A stretch of DNA of 64,000 nucleotides from Bosea sp. PAMC 26642 (lineage in GTDB: Bacteria; Pseudomonadota; Alphaproteobacteria; Rhizobiales; Beijerinckiaceae): assembly GCF_001562255.1 (NCBI RefSeq), contig NZ_CP014301.1, positions 5,239,501-5,303,500 on the forward strand, written 5' to 3'. Positions 8,024 to 16,301 of the stretch are shown here, one piece after another. Each line of letters starts with the position of its first letter. The stretch's first letter is position 1. The position numbers and the translations under genes are program-made. The notes under the pieces were generated by a model that saw only the letters and a program-made list of their open reading frames with translations, was not told the origin of the DNA and searched no databases.

Positions 8024-8995
8024 ATGACCGCTTCCAAGCTCGACCAGCTCCGCGAGATGACCACCGTTGTCGCCGATACCGGCGACATCGAAGCGGTCCG
8101 TCGTCTGAAGCCCGTCGATTGCACCACGAACCCGACGCTGATCCTGAAGGCCGTCGAAACGCCGGCCTATGCCCATCTCGTCGATGAGGCGGTTGACTGG
8201 GGCAAGAAGGCTGGCGACGCGGGCGAAAACACGGTCCATGCCGTCTGCGACCGGCTGGCCGTCACCTTCGGGGCCGAACTCACCAAGATCGTGCCGGGCC
8301 GCGTCTCGACCGAGGTCGATGCCGACCTGTCCTTCGACACGCAGGCCACCATCGACAAGGCGCGTGCGATCATCGCCGCCTATAAGGAGCGTGGCATCGA
8401 GAAGGACCGCGTTCTGATCAAGATCGCCTCGACCTGGGAGGGCATCCAGGCGGCCAAAGTGCTGCAGGCAGAAGGCATCGACTGCAATCTGACGCTGCTC
8501 TTCGCCCTGCCGCAGGCGGTGGCCTGTGCCGACGCCAGCGCCTTCCTGATCTCTCCCTTCGTCGGCCGTATCCTCGACTGGCACGTCAAGGCCGGCGGTG
8601 GTCCCTACACGGCGGAGACCGATCCGGGCGTCGTCTCCGTGAAGAGCATCTATGCCTATTACAAGGCGTTCGGCATCAAGACGGTCGTCATGGGCGCTTC
8701 CTTCCGCAATATGGCTGAGATTGAGGCGCTGGCGGGTTGCGACCGACTGACGATCGGCCCCTCCTTGCTCGACGAACTGGCCGCCGCGACAGGCGACCTG
8801 CCGCGCAGGCTGTCGCCGGCCTCATCGCCCCAGGCCGCGCCCGAATTCGCCAAGAAGATCGTGCTGGACGAGAAGGCCTTCCGCTTCGCCATGAACGAGG
8901 ACGCGATGGCCAGCGACAAGCTGGCCGAAGGCATCCGCGGTTTCGTCAAGGATCTTCGCGGTCTGCGCAAGCTCGTGGCCGAAAAGCTGGTCTGA
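8024..8995 (+). CDS. tal: Transaldolase (class I, TalB type)
   Basis: A 323-residue cytoplasmic enzyme of the non-oxidative pentose phosphate pathway that moves a three-carbon unit from sedoheptulose 7-phosphate to glyceraldehyde 3-phosphate. Recognisable segments are [10 protein letters not shown] near the start, R-V-S-T-E-V-D-A in the middle, and [12 protein letters not shown], which holds the Schiff-base lysine. Length fits the long TalB-like subfamily of about 315-320 residues rather than the short form of about 220. The ATG at 8024 stands alone between two palindromic repeats, so it is probably its own transcription unit. The upstream sugar transporter may feed the same pathway, but that is only a guess from position. 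Confidence 0.95.
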   Translation: MTASKLDQLREMTTVVADTGDIEAVRRLKPVDCTTNPTLILKAVETPAYAHLVDEAVDWGKKAGDAGENTVHAVCDRLAVTFGAELTKIVPGRVSTEVDADLSFDTQATIDKARAIIAAYKERGIEKDRVLIKIASTWEGIQAAKVLQAEGIDCNLTLLFALPQAVACADASAFLISPFVGRILDWHVKAGGGPYTAETDPGVVSVKSIYAYYKAFGIKTVVMGASFRNMAEIEALAGCDRLTIGPSLLDELAAATGDLPRRLSPASSPQAAPEFAKKIVLDEKAFRFAMNEDAMASDKLAEGIRGFVKDLRGLRKLVAEKLV

Positions 8996-9000
8996 TCGGG

Positions 9001-9139
9001 AGCGTCATCCCGTGCGCGCTGCAGCACGCAGTGATGCGGCGCAGACACGGGACCGCAAGACGAGAAGGCGCCTTTTCCTCATGGCGCTCCCGCATCTGCG
9101 CCGCGGCATTGCATGCCGCAGCGCGCGCGGGATGACGCT
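9001..9139. repeat. Intergenic palindromic repeat, copy 2 (divergent type)
   Basis: AGCGTCATCCCG at 9001-9012 is complementary to CGGGATGACGCT at 9128-9139. Internal GCGCGCTGC/GCAGCGCGCG segments continue the stem. It fills the whole gap between the convergent tal and ThDP-enzyme genes and abuts the latter's stop codon. The interior differs from the other copies. Confidence 0.75.
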
Positions 9140-10813
9140 CTAAGACCCCTGTGCCGCGAACGCCTCCGCCCGGATCGTGTTCAGCGACTTCGATGGCGTA
9201 ATCGCCTCGGGATCGAGCAGGCAATGCAGGATCGCCGGCTTGCCGCTGGCGACTGCGCGCTCGAAGGCCGGGCCGAACTCCGCCGTGGTCTCGACCCGCT
9301 CGCCATGGCCGCCGAAGGCCTTCGCGTAGGCCGCGAAATCAGGGTTCTTCAGCGTCGTCGCTGAGACCCGGCCGGGATAGTGCTTCTCCTGATGCATGCG
9401 GATGGTGCCGTACATGCCGTTGTCGATCACGATGACGATCACACCCAGGTCATATTGCACGGCGGTCGCGAAATCCTGCCCGTTCATCAGGAAGCAGCCG
9501 TCGCCGGCAAAGGCGATCACCGTTCTTTCAGGGAACAACCGCTTGGCACCGATCGCGGCAGGCACGCCATAGCCCATCGAACCCGAAGTCGGCGCAAGCT
9601 GCGTCGCGAATTTATTGAAGCGGTGGAAGCGATGCACCCAGCTCGCGTAGTTGCCGGCGCCGTTGCACATGATGGCATCATCGGGCAGGTGCCGGCGCAG
9701 CCAGGTCACCATCTCGCCGGGATGGAAGGTGCCGGCGACCGGAGCAGGCTGGCCGCTCCAGCCGAGATAGCTTTCATGCGCCTGCGCGGCCTCGCCCGCC
9801 CACGGGATCTCCTGCGGCGGATGCACGGTCTCCAGCGCGGCGCAAAACGCGGTCGGCGAGGCGTTGATCGCCAGCGACGGACGGTAGACCCGGCCGAGTT
9901 CCTCGGCGTCCGGATGCACATGCACCAGCGGCCGGCCTGGATTGGGGATGCCGAACAGCGTGTAGGATTGGCTCGGCATCTCCGACAGCCTGCCGCCGAC
10001 GAGAATGACGAGGTCGCTCTCCTGGATGCGCTTCAGCAGCTTCGGATTGGGCCCGATGCCGAGATCCCCAGCGAAGTTCGGATGATCGGCAGGGAACAGC
10101 ATCTGCCGGCGGAAGGAAACAGCGACGGGCAGGTCGAAGCGCTCGGCAAAGCGCTGGAAGCGCGCGATCGCCTGCGGGTCCCAGCGCGAGCCGCCCAAGA
10201 TCGCGACCGGAGACTTCGCCGCCCAGAGCCGCTTCTGCAGGTCGATCGTCTGCAAAAGGGACGGATGCGTCTCGGTGACCTGATAAGGCTCGGCGTCGGC
10301 CACGTCCGCTAGATCGGTCAGCACGTCCTCGGGCAGTGCGATCACGACCGGGCCGGGCCGGCCCGACGTCGCGACATGGAAGGCGCGGCTGATGATCTCG
10401 GGAATGCGCGCCGCATCGTCGATCTCGGTCGCCCATTTCGTCATGGTGCCGAAGACGGCGCGGTAGTCGAGTTCCTGAAAGGCCTCGCGCTCGCGCATGC
10501 CTCGTTCGATCTGGCCGACGAACAGGATCATCGGCGTCGAATCCTGGTCGGCGATGTGGATGCCGGGGGAGGCGTTGGTCGCGCCGGGTCCGCGCGTCAC
10601 GAAGCAGATGCCGGGCTTGCCGGTCAGCTTGCCGGCGGCTTCGGCCATCATCGCGGCGCCGCCCTCGGCCCGGCAGATGGTAACCTTGAGATCGGCGTCG
10701 TGAAGCGCGTCGAGCACGGCGAGATAGCTCTCGCCCGGCACGCAGAAGGCGTCGGTGGCGCCATGGAGGATGAGTTGGTCGACGAGGATCTGCCCGCCGG
10801 TGCGATTAGTCAT
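9140..10813 (-). CDS. Thiamine diphosphate-dependent enzyme, acetolactate synthase-like
   Basis: A 557-residue protein with the three-domain layout of the acetolactate synthase/pyruvate decarboxylase family. The N-terminal domain carries the conserved glutamate (C-R-A-E-G-G-A-A) and F-V-T-R-G-P-G-A-T-N; the C-terminal domain carries the cofactor motif G-D-G-C-F-L-M-N-G-Q-D followed by V-I-D-N-G-M-Y-G-T. The ATG at 10813 overlaps the stop of the CoA-transferase gene by 8 bp, so the two are coupled. Its surroundings (CoA-transferase, glutaryl-CoA dehydrogenase, aminoadipate semialdehyde dehydrogenase) suggest work on a 2-oxo acid in lysine or glutarate breakdown, not branched-chain amino acid synthesis. 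No small regulatory subunit gene is next to it. The true substrate is unknown. Confidence 0.8.
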   Translation of the reverse strand: MTNRTGGQILVDQLILHGATDAFCVPGESYLAVLDALHDADLKVTICRAEGGAAMMAEAAGKLTGKPGICFVTRGPGATNASPGIHIADQDSTPMILFVGQIERGMREREAFQELDYRAVFGTMTKWATEIDDAARIPEIISRAFHVATSGRPGPVVIALPEDVLTDLADVADAEPYQVTETHPSLLQTIDLQKRLWAAKSPVAILGGSRWDPQAIARFQRFAERFDLPVAVSFRRQMLFPADHPNFAGDLGIGPNPKLLKRIQESDLVILVGGRLSEMPSQSYTLFGIPNPGRPLVHVHPDAEELGRVYRPSLAINASPTAFCAALETVHPPQEIPWAGEAAQAHESYLGWSGQPAPVAGTFHPGEMVTWLRRHLPDDAIMCNGAGNYASWVHRFHRFNKFATQLAPTSGSMGYGVPAAIGAKRLFPERTVIAFAGDGCFLMNGQDFATAVQYDLGVIVIVIDNGMYGTIRMHQEKHYPGRVSATTLKNPDFAAYAKAFGGHGERVETTAEFGPAFERAVASGKPAILHCLLDPEAITPSKSLNTIRAEAFAAQGS

Positions 10814-11996
10814 GCTGAGGCCCTCCCCAGGCCGGGTCGTTCAGAATCTCATCCGCATGTTCGCCGAGGCGCGGACTCGAGCGCCCAGACACCTGTCGCA
10901 CCCCGTCCATGACGATCGGCGAGGCGACGGTCGGGATGGCCCCGCCCTTCGCGGCGTCGCTTTCCAGATCGACGCGAATGCCGCGCGCCAGCACCTGTGG
11001 ATCGGCGAAGACCTCATCGACGCCGTTGATCGGGCCGGCCGGCACGCCGACCTTTTCTAGCGCCGCAAGCAGATCGGCTTTCAGATAGCGCTGGCAGAGC
11101 TGGTGCAGCCGCTCGGTCAGCGCGACGCGGTTCTCCACGCGCGAACGGTTGTCGGTATAGCCGGGCTCGTCGGCCAGCGCGGCATCGCCCAGGACCTCGC
11201 AGAGCTTGCGCCACTGCCCGTCATTGCCGGTGGCGATGATGATGTGGCCGTCCGCGACGGGAAAAACGTCATAAGGCACGATGTTGGGGTGTGCGTTGCC
11301 GAGCCGGGCCGGCGGGGTGCCGGAGACAAGATAGTTCATCGCCTGATTGCCGAGCACCGCGACTTGCGCATCGAGCAGGGCCATGTCCAGCATTGCCCCC
11401 TCGCCGGTGGCATCGCGCCGGCGCAAGGCCGAGAGGATGCCGACCGAGGCGTAGAGACCCGTATAGATGTCGGCGACGGCATACCCTGCCTTCATCGGCG
11501 CGCCGGTCGGTTCGCCGGTAACCGACATCGGCCCGCCCATGCCCTGCACGAGGAAATCGTAGCCGGCGCGCGGGGCGTAAAGGCCGGTCTGGCCGAAGCC
11601 TGTTACCGAGCAATAGATCAGGCGCGGGAAGGCCGCCCGCAGCGAGGCGGCGTCGAGCCCATATTTGGCGAGCCCGCCGACCTTGAAGTTTTCGACCACG
11701 ACATCGGCATGGGCAGCGAGCCGGCGCACCAGCGCTTGGCCCTCGGGCGTACGAAAATCGGCCGTGATCGAGCGCTTGCCGCGATTGGCCGAATGGAAAT
11801 AGGCCGCTGAGAGATGCTCGCCGTCCGCCGCCTCGACGAAGGGCGGTCCCCATTTGCGCGTATCGTCGCCCTCAGGTGCCTCGACCTTGACGACATCCGC
11901 GCCGAGATCGGCCAGCAACTGGCCGATCCAGGGACCGGCAAGGATGCGCGCGAGTTCGAGGACGCGCAGGCCGGCGAGGGGAGGGGTTGAAGTCAT
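10806..11996 (-). CDS. CaiB/BaiF family class III CoA-transferase
   Basis: A 396-residue cytoplasmic protein of the formyl-CoA transferase fold. Characteristic segments are P-L-A-G-L-R-V-L-E-L-A-R-I-L-A-G-P near the start, V-K-V-E-A-P-E-G-D-D-T-R, N-R-G-K-R-S-I, and G-Y-D-F-L-V-Q-G-M-G-G. The family's catalytic aspartate should lie in the segment after the latter (A-V-A-D-I-Y-T-G-L-Y-A). Because gcdH is directly upstream on the same strand, the likely reaction is CoA transfer to glutarate, giving glutaryl-CoA for that dehydrogenase; this is inference from context. A palindromic repeat separates it from gcdH. Confidence 0.85.
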   Translation of the reverse strand: MTSTPPLAGLRVLELARILAGPWIGQLLADLGADVVKVEAPEGDDTRKWGPPFVEAADGEHLSAAYFHSANRGKRSITADFRTPEGQALVRRLAAHADVVVENFKVGGLAKYGLDAASLRAAFPRLIYCSVTGFGQTGLYAPRAGYDFLVQGMGGPMSVTGEPTGAPMKAGYAVADIYTGLYASVGILSALRRRDATGEGAMLDMALLDAQVAVLGNQAMNYLVSGTPPARLGNAHPNIVPYDVFPVADGHIIIATGNDGQWRKLCEVLGDAALADEPGYTDNRSRVENRVALTERLHQLCQRYLKADLLAALEKVGVPAGPINGVDEVFADPQVLARGIRVDLESDAAKGGAIPTVASPIVMDGVRQVSGRSSPRLGEHADEILNDPAWGGPQHD

Positions 11997-12012
11997 TGCA
12001 AGTAATCCGCGC

Positions 12013-12119
12013 CGTCATCCCGGCCGGAGCGAAGCGGAGAGCCGGGATCCATGCCTGAACGCTGATCGGCGATGTTCTGGCATGGATCCCGGGTCGAGCT
12101 GCGCTCGCCCGGGATGACG
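12013..12119. repeat. Intergenic palindromic repeat, copy 3 (type B)
   Basis: CGTCATCCCGG near 12013 is mirrored by CCGGGATGACG near 12119, with GGGATCCATGCC and GGCATGGATCCC making the inner arms. It lies between gcdH and the CoA-transferase gene. It shares the CATCCCGG ends and GGATCCAT core with the copies at 15093 and 41514. Confidence 0.85.
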
Positions 12120-12138
12120 CGGAGGGTGTCGGAAGGTT

Positions 12139-13356
12139 TCAGAAGAACGCCTGCAGCCCGGTGATCGCCCGACCCAAAATCAGCGCGTGAACGTCATGCG
12201 TGCCCTCATAGGTATTTACCGTCTCGAGGTTCGCCGCGTGGCGCATGACATGGTACTCGATCGAGATGCCGTTGCCGCCATGCATGTCGCGGGCCTGGCG
12301 GGCGATGTCGAGCGCCTTGCCGCAATTGTTGCGCTTCACCAGCGAGATCATTTCCGGGGCCATCTTGCCTTCGTCGAGCAGGCGTCCGACGCGCAAGCTA
12401 CCCTGCAGGCCGAGCGTGATCTCGGTCAGCATGTCCGCCAGCTTCTTCTGGTAGAGCTGCGTCTGGGCGAGCGGCTTGTTGAACTGCTTGCGGTCGAGCC
12501 CATACGATCTGGCCCTGTGGAAGCAGTCCTCGGCCGCGCCCATCACGCCCCAAGAGATGCCGTAGCGCGCCCGGTTGAGGCAGCCGAACGGACCCTTGAG
12601 GCCCGAGACGTTCGGCAGCAGGTTCTCCTCCGGCACGATCACGCCGTCCATGACGACCTCGCCCGTGATCGAGGCGCGCAAGCTGAGCTTGCCGCCGATC
12701 TTGGGCGCCGACAGACCCTTCATGCCCTTTTCGAGGATGAAGCCGCGGATCTGGTTGTCATGCGCGGCCGACTTCGCCCAGACGACAAAGACGTCGGCGA
12801 TCGGCGAGTTCGAGATCCACACCTTGGAGCCGGTCAGGCGATACCCGTCCGACACCTTCTCGGCGCGGGTCTTCATGCCTGCCGGGTCGGAGCCGGCATC
12901 GGGCTCCGTCAGGCCGAAGCAGCCGACCCATTCGCCGGACGCCAGCTTGGGCAGGTACTTCTTGCGCTGGCTTTCGTCGCCATAGGCATAGATCGGATAC
13001 ATCACCAGCGAGGACTGCACCGACATCATCGAGCGATAGCCGGAATCGACGCGCTCGACTTCGCGGGCCACAAGCCCATAGGAGACGTAGTTGGCGCCGG
13101 CGCAGCCATACTCCTCGGGGACGGTGACGCCGAGCAGGCCGAGTTCGCCCATCTCGTTGAAGATCGACCGGTCGGTTGCCTCATTGAGATAGGCCTCCGA
13201 GATGCGCGGCTGCAGCTTCTCCTGAGCGAAATCGCGTGCCGTGTCACGGATCAGGCGCTCGTCCTCGCTCAGCTGCTCGTCGAGCAGGAAGGCGTCGTCC
13301 CAGGTGAATTCGGCCAGCTTCTGGCTCGTGGCGTGGCTGCGGGCGGCTTCTGCCAT
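12139..13356 (-). CDS. gcdH: Glutaryl-CoA dehydrogenase
   Basis: A 405-residue flavoprotein of the acyl-CoA dehydrogenase family. It oxidises and decarboxylates glutaryl-CoA to crotonyl-CoA in lysine, hydroxylysine and tryptophan breakdown. Matching features are [18 protein letters not shown] near the start, [29 protein letters not shown], and the C-terminal [19 protein letters not shown] containing the catalytic glutamate. The ATG at 13356 follows a GGAAGG ribosome site; the frame continues upstream into a palindromic repeat, which cannot be part of the protein. Neighbours amaB and the CoA-transferase support the role. Confidence 0.93.
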   Translation of the reverse strand: MAEAARSHATSQKLAEFTWDDAFLLDEQLSEDERLIRDTARDFAQEKLQPRISEAYLNEATDRSIFNEMGELGLLGVTVPEEYGCAGANYVSYGLVAREVERVDSGYRSMMSVQSSLVMYPIYAYGDESQRKKYLPKLASGEWVGCFGLTEPDAGSDPAGMKTRAEKVSDGYRLTGSKVWISNSPIADVFVVWAKSAAHDNQIRGFILEKGMKGLSAPKIGGKLSLRASITGEVVMDGVIVPEENLLPNVSGLKGPFGCLNRARYGISWGVMGAAEDCFHRARSYGLDRKQFNKPLAQTQLYQKKLADMLTEITLGLQGSLRVGRLLDEGKMAPEMISLVKRNNCGKALDIARQARDMHGGNGISIEYHVMRHAANLETVNTYEGTHDVHALILGRAITGLQAFF

Positions 13357-13386
13357 GGTATTTTTCCTTCCCTGCTGTCCCAACCG

Positions 13387-13497
13387 CGTCATTCCGGACA
13401 AGCCGCTAAGCGGCGCCGATCCGGAATCCATCCTAGAGTGCTGTCGTTGCCCTATGATGGATTCCGGGTCTGCGCTTCGCTGCGCCCGGAATGACGG
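13387..13497. repeat. Intergenic palindromic repeat, copy 4 (type C)
   Basis: CGTCATTCCGG starts at 13387 and its complement CCGGAATGACG ends at 13496. The interior contains ATCCATCCTAGAGTGCTGTC, which is also found nearly unchanged in the copy at 41514. The element lies between gcdH and amaB. Confidence 0.85.
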
Positions 13498-13525
13498 CGG
13501 CCGTTCCTCGTTTCAAAAGCTCTCG

Positions 13526-15046
13526 TTACGCATCCACATCGAAGCTGACGCCCTGCGCCAGCGGCAATGTCGTGCCGTAGTTGAGCGTATTCGTGGCGCG
13601 GCGCATATAGGCTTTCCAGGCGTCGGAGCCGGCCTCGCGGCCGCCGCCGGTCTCCTTCTCGCCGCCGAAGGCCCCGCCGATCTCCGCACCCGATGGGCCG
13701 ATATTGACGTTGGCGATGCCGCAATCGGAACCTTCCGCCGAAATGAAGGCCTCGGCCTCGCGCATGTCGAGCGTGAAGATCGAGGAGGACAGGCCGGCGC
13801 CGACCGCGTTCTGGATCGCGATGGCCTGTTCCAGCGTCTTATACTTCATCACATAGAGGATCGGCGCGAAGGTCTCGCGCTCGACCGGGCCGCATTGCGA
13901 CGGCATTTCGACCAGCGACGGACGGACATAGAAACCGCCAGCGCCGACCTCGACCTGCTCGCCGCCATGGACGGTGCCGCCCTCGGCCCTGGCCTCGGAG
14001 AGCGCCTTCTGCATGGCCTGATGGGCGGCTTCATCGACCAGCGGGCCTACCAGCACGCCGGCCTTGCGCGGATCGCCGATCGTCACCGAGCCATAGACCT
14101 TGATGAGCTTGGGGATCAGCGCGTCATAAACGCTCTCATGCACGATCAGGCGGCGCAGGGTGGTGCAGCGCTGTCCGGCCGTGCCCATCGCCGCAAACGC
14201 GATTCCACGCAGCGCGATGTCCAAATCAGCCGAGGGTGCCACGATCGCGGCATTGTTGCCGCCGAGTTCGAGGATGGCGCGGGCGAAGCGGCTTGCGAGC
14301 TTCTGGCCGACCTCCTTGCCCATCCGGGTCGAGCCCGTGGCGGAGACGACCGGCACACGATGGTCGCTGACCAGGATATCGCCGATCTCACGCCCGCCGA
14401 TCAGGACTTCGGAGAGGCCGGCCGGCGCCTCGGGGCCGAAGCGCTTCATCGTCTTCTCGACGATCGCCTGCACGGCGATGCCGGTCAGCGGCGTCTTCTC
14501 CGATGGCTTCCAGACGACGCTGTCGCCGCAGACGAAGGCGAGCGCCGCGTTCCACGACCAAACCGCGACGGGGAAGTTGAAGGCCGAGATCACGCCGCAG
14601 ACACCCAGCGGATGCCAGGTCTCCATCATGCGGTGGTTCGGCCGCTCGGTCGCGATCGTCAGGCCGTAGAGCTGGCGCGACAGGCCGACGGCAAAATCGC
14701 AGATGTCGATCATTTCCTGGACTTCGCCCAGGCCCTCGGAGGTGACCTTGCCGGCCTCAAGCGTCACCAGCAGGCCGAGATCGTCCTTGGCGGCGCGCAG
14801 CTCTTCGCCGAGCAGACGCACGAACTCGCCACGGCGCGGTGCCGGCACCTTGCGCCACAGCAGGAACGCCGACTGGGCTCGACCTATGGCGGCCTCAGCC
14901 TCGGCAGGGCTGGTCTCCTTCAGCGTCGCGACGGTCTCGCCCGTGATCGGCGAATGAGCGGTCAGGCCCTTCGGGGCAAAGGCGGCGTCGGTGACGCCGA
15001 GGCGCTTGAGCAGTGCGAGCGCGTCCTGGGGCAGGGGAGAGGTCAT
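13526..15046 (-). CDS. amaB: L-aminoadipate-semialdehyde dehydrogenase (ALDH7 family)
   Basis: A 506-residue aldehyde dehydrogenase of the ALDH7/PcD type. It oxidises 2-aminoadipate 6-semialdehyde to 2-aminoadipate, the step joining pipecolate or saccharopine routes of lysine breakdown to glutarate. Visible features: N-F-P-V-A-V-W-S-W-N-A-A, the catalytic glutamate region L-E-L-G-G-N-N-A, and the catalytic cysteine in G-Q-R-C-T-T, all typical of ALDH7. The ATG at 15046 begins MTSPLPQDALALLKRLGV. It is transcribed in the same direction as gcdH and the CoA-transferase, and divergently from a LysR regulator. Confidence 0.88.
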   Translation of the reverse strand: MTSPLPQDALALLKRLGVTDAAFAPKGLTAHSPITGETVATLKETSPAEAEAAIGRAQSAFLLWRKVPAPRRGEFVRLLGEELRAAKDDLGLLVTLEAGKVTSEGLGEVQEMIDICDFAVGLSRQLYGLTIATERPNHRMMETWHPLGVCGVISAFNFPVAVWSWNAALAFVCGDSVVWKPSEKTPLTGIAVQAIVEKTMKRFGPEAPAGLSEVLIGGREIGDILVSDHRVPVVSATGSTRMGKEVGQKLASRFARAILELGGNNAAIVAPSADLDIALRGIAFAAMGTAGQRCTTLRRLIVHESVYDALIPKLIKVYGSVTIGDPRKAGVLVGPLVDEAAHQAMQKALSEARAEGGTVHGGEQVEVGAGGFYVRPSLVEMPSQCGPVERETFAPILYVMKYKTLEQAIAIQNAVGAGLSSSIFTLDMREAEAFISAEGSDCGIANVNIGPSGAEIGGAFGGEKETGGGREAGSDAWKAYMRRATNTLNYGTTLPLAQGVSFDVDA

Positions 15047-15092
15047 GTGATCGGGGCCTTTACGTCGTGTGCCGCGAGGCCGTCTCTCAACG

Positions 15093-15204
15093 CGCCGTCA
15101 TCCCGGACAAGCGGCGAAGCCGCGCCGATCCGGGATCCATCATAGAGCGCAATGGCCTCCGATGGATACCGGATCTCCGCTTCGCTGCGTCCGGGATGAC
15201 GGCG
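15093..15204. repeat. Intergenic palindromic repeat, copy 5 (type B/C)
   Basis: CGCCGTCATCCCGGA at 15094 is mirrored by TCCGGGATGACGGCG ending at 15204. GATCCATCATAGAGCGC in the interior resembles the core of the copies at 13387 and 41514. It occupies the divergent region between amaB and the LysR gene. Confidence 0.85.
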
Positions 15205-15273
15205 TGGTTGGAGCGCCTCCGAATTTCAAGCCGGAACAATGCCCCCTTCCACCCTGCTCCGGCAACCGATATG

Positions 15274-15293
15274 TTCTCACGACTTGATGAGAA
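15274..15293. promoter_or_regulatory. Inverted repeat overlapping LysR gene ribosome site region
   Basis: TTCTCACGACTTGATGAGAA has perfect 6-bp arms around an 8-bp centre and ends 6 bp before the LysR start at 15300. Its spacing fits a LysR-type T-N11-A site. Binding there would block translation or transcription of the regulator gene itself, so self-control is likely; this is inference. Confidence 0.55.
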
Positions 15294-15299
15294 TAAATC

Positions 15300-16214
15300 A
15301 TGGATTTCGAGATCATCCCCGGCCGGCTTTCGGTGCCCTCGCTCTCGTCGCTTGCTGCCTTCGAGGCTGCGGCGCGCCATGGCAGCTTTACGCGTGCCGC
15401 GGAGGAACTCAACCTCACCCAAGGTGCGATCAGCCGTCAGGTCGCCCATCTCGAGCAGGTGCTGGGGCTCGCCCTCTTCGAGCGTATTCGCAAGCGGGTC
15501 AGCCTGACGCCTGCCGGTGCGGCCTATGCGGCCGATATCCGCGACGGGCTCTCGCGGCTGGCGGCGGCGACCGTTTCGGCCATGGCGTTTCGAGGCGCCG
15601 CCGGCGTGCTCAACCTCGCCATCCTGCCGACTTTCGGCACGCGCTGGCTGATCCCGCGCCTGCCACGTTTTACCGAGGCGCATCCGGGAATCACCATCAA
15701 TTTCGCCACGAAACTGGTGCCGTTCGATTTCAGCCGCGAGCAACTCGATGCCGCCATCCATTTCGGCGATCCCGTCTGGCCCGGCGCGCTCCTGCACCGG
15801 CTGATGGGAGAGGAGATCGTGCCCGTCGCGTCTCCCTCGCTGATAGCGCGCCTCGGCCTCAAGGTCCCGGTGGATATGCTGCGCGCGCCGCTGCTGCAGC
15901 AATCGACGCGGCCGCGCGCCTGGGCCAACTGGCTGGAGCAGCAGGGCCTGCCGCCGCAGCGCGCGCTGATGGGGCCGCGCTTCGAGCAGTTCGCCATGGT
16001 TTCGCAGGCGGCCGTCGCCGGCCTCGGCCTCGCCATCGTGCCGCGCTTCCTGATCGAGGAGGAACTGCGTTCGGGTTCGCTGGTCATCCCGTTCGACCGG
16101 CCGGTCACCGGCACCGAAGGCTATTATCTGGTCTATCCCGAGACGCGTGCGGAGCTGCCGGCCGTCATCGCCTTTCGCGACTGGCTGCTGGGCGAATGTG
16201 CCGCCGCCAACTGA
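15300..16214 (+). CDS. LysR-family regulator, GcvA-like
   Basis: A 304-residue regulator. The helix-turn-helix covers about residues 14-70 (S-S-L-A-A-F-E-A-A-A-R-H-G-S-F-T-R-A-A-E, then Q-G-A-I-S-R-Q-V), which is the GcvA/AmpR subgroup pattern, followed by an effector domain ending G-Y-Y-L-V-Y-P. The ATG at 15300 has no strong ribosome site; an inverted repeat lies where it would be expected. It is divergent from amaB and 87 bp upstream of an FAD oxidoreductase gene. Control of the lysine-breakdown genes on either side is the simplest reading. Confidence 0.9.
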   Translation: MDFEIIPGRLSVPSLSSLAAFEAAARHGSFTRAAEELNLTQGAISRQVAHLEQVLGLALFERIRKRVSLTPAGAAYAADIRDGLSRLAAATVSAMAFRGAAGVLNLAILPTFGTRWLIPRLPRFTEAHPGITINFATKLVPFDFSREQLDAAIHFGDPVWPGALLHRLMGEEIVPVASPSLIARLGLKVPVDMLRAPLLQQSTRPRAWANWLEQQGLPPQRALMGPRFEQFAMVSQAAVAGLGLAIVPRFLIEEELRSGSLVIPFDRPVTGTEGYYLVYPETRAELPAVIAFRDWLLGECAAAN

Positions 16215-16301
16215 CTGGACAAGCGTTGCACGGCGCGCCAATCATGCGCGCAGTTCACCAAGGTGTCGCTGCAAGCGAAACCGTCTCTGCGTGGGACCGC
16301 C

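Noticed and set aside
4515..8995. Minus-strand frames of several hundred codons over the sugar operon
   Set aside because: These contain runs of charged residues without domain structure and run antisense to clearly identified transporter genes.
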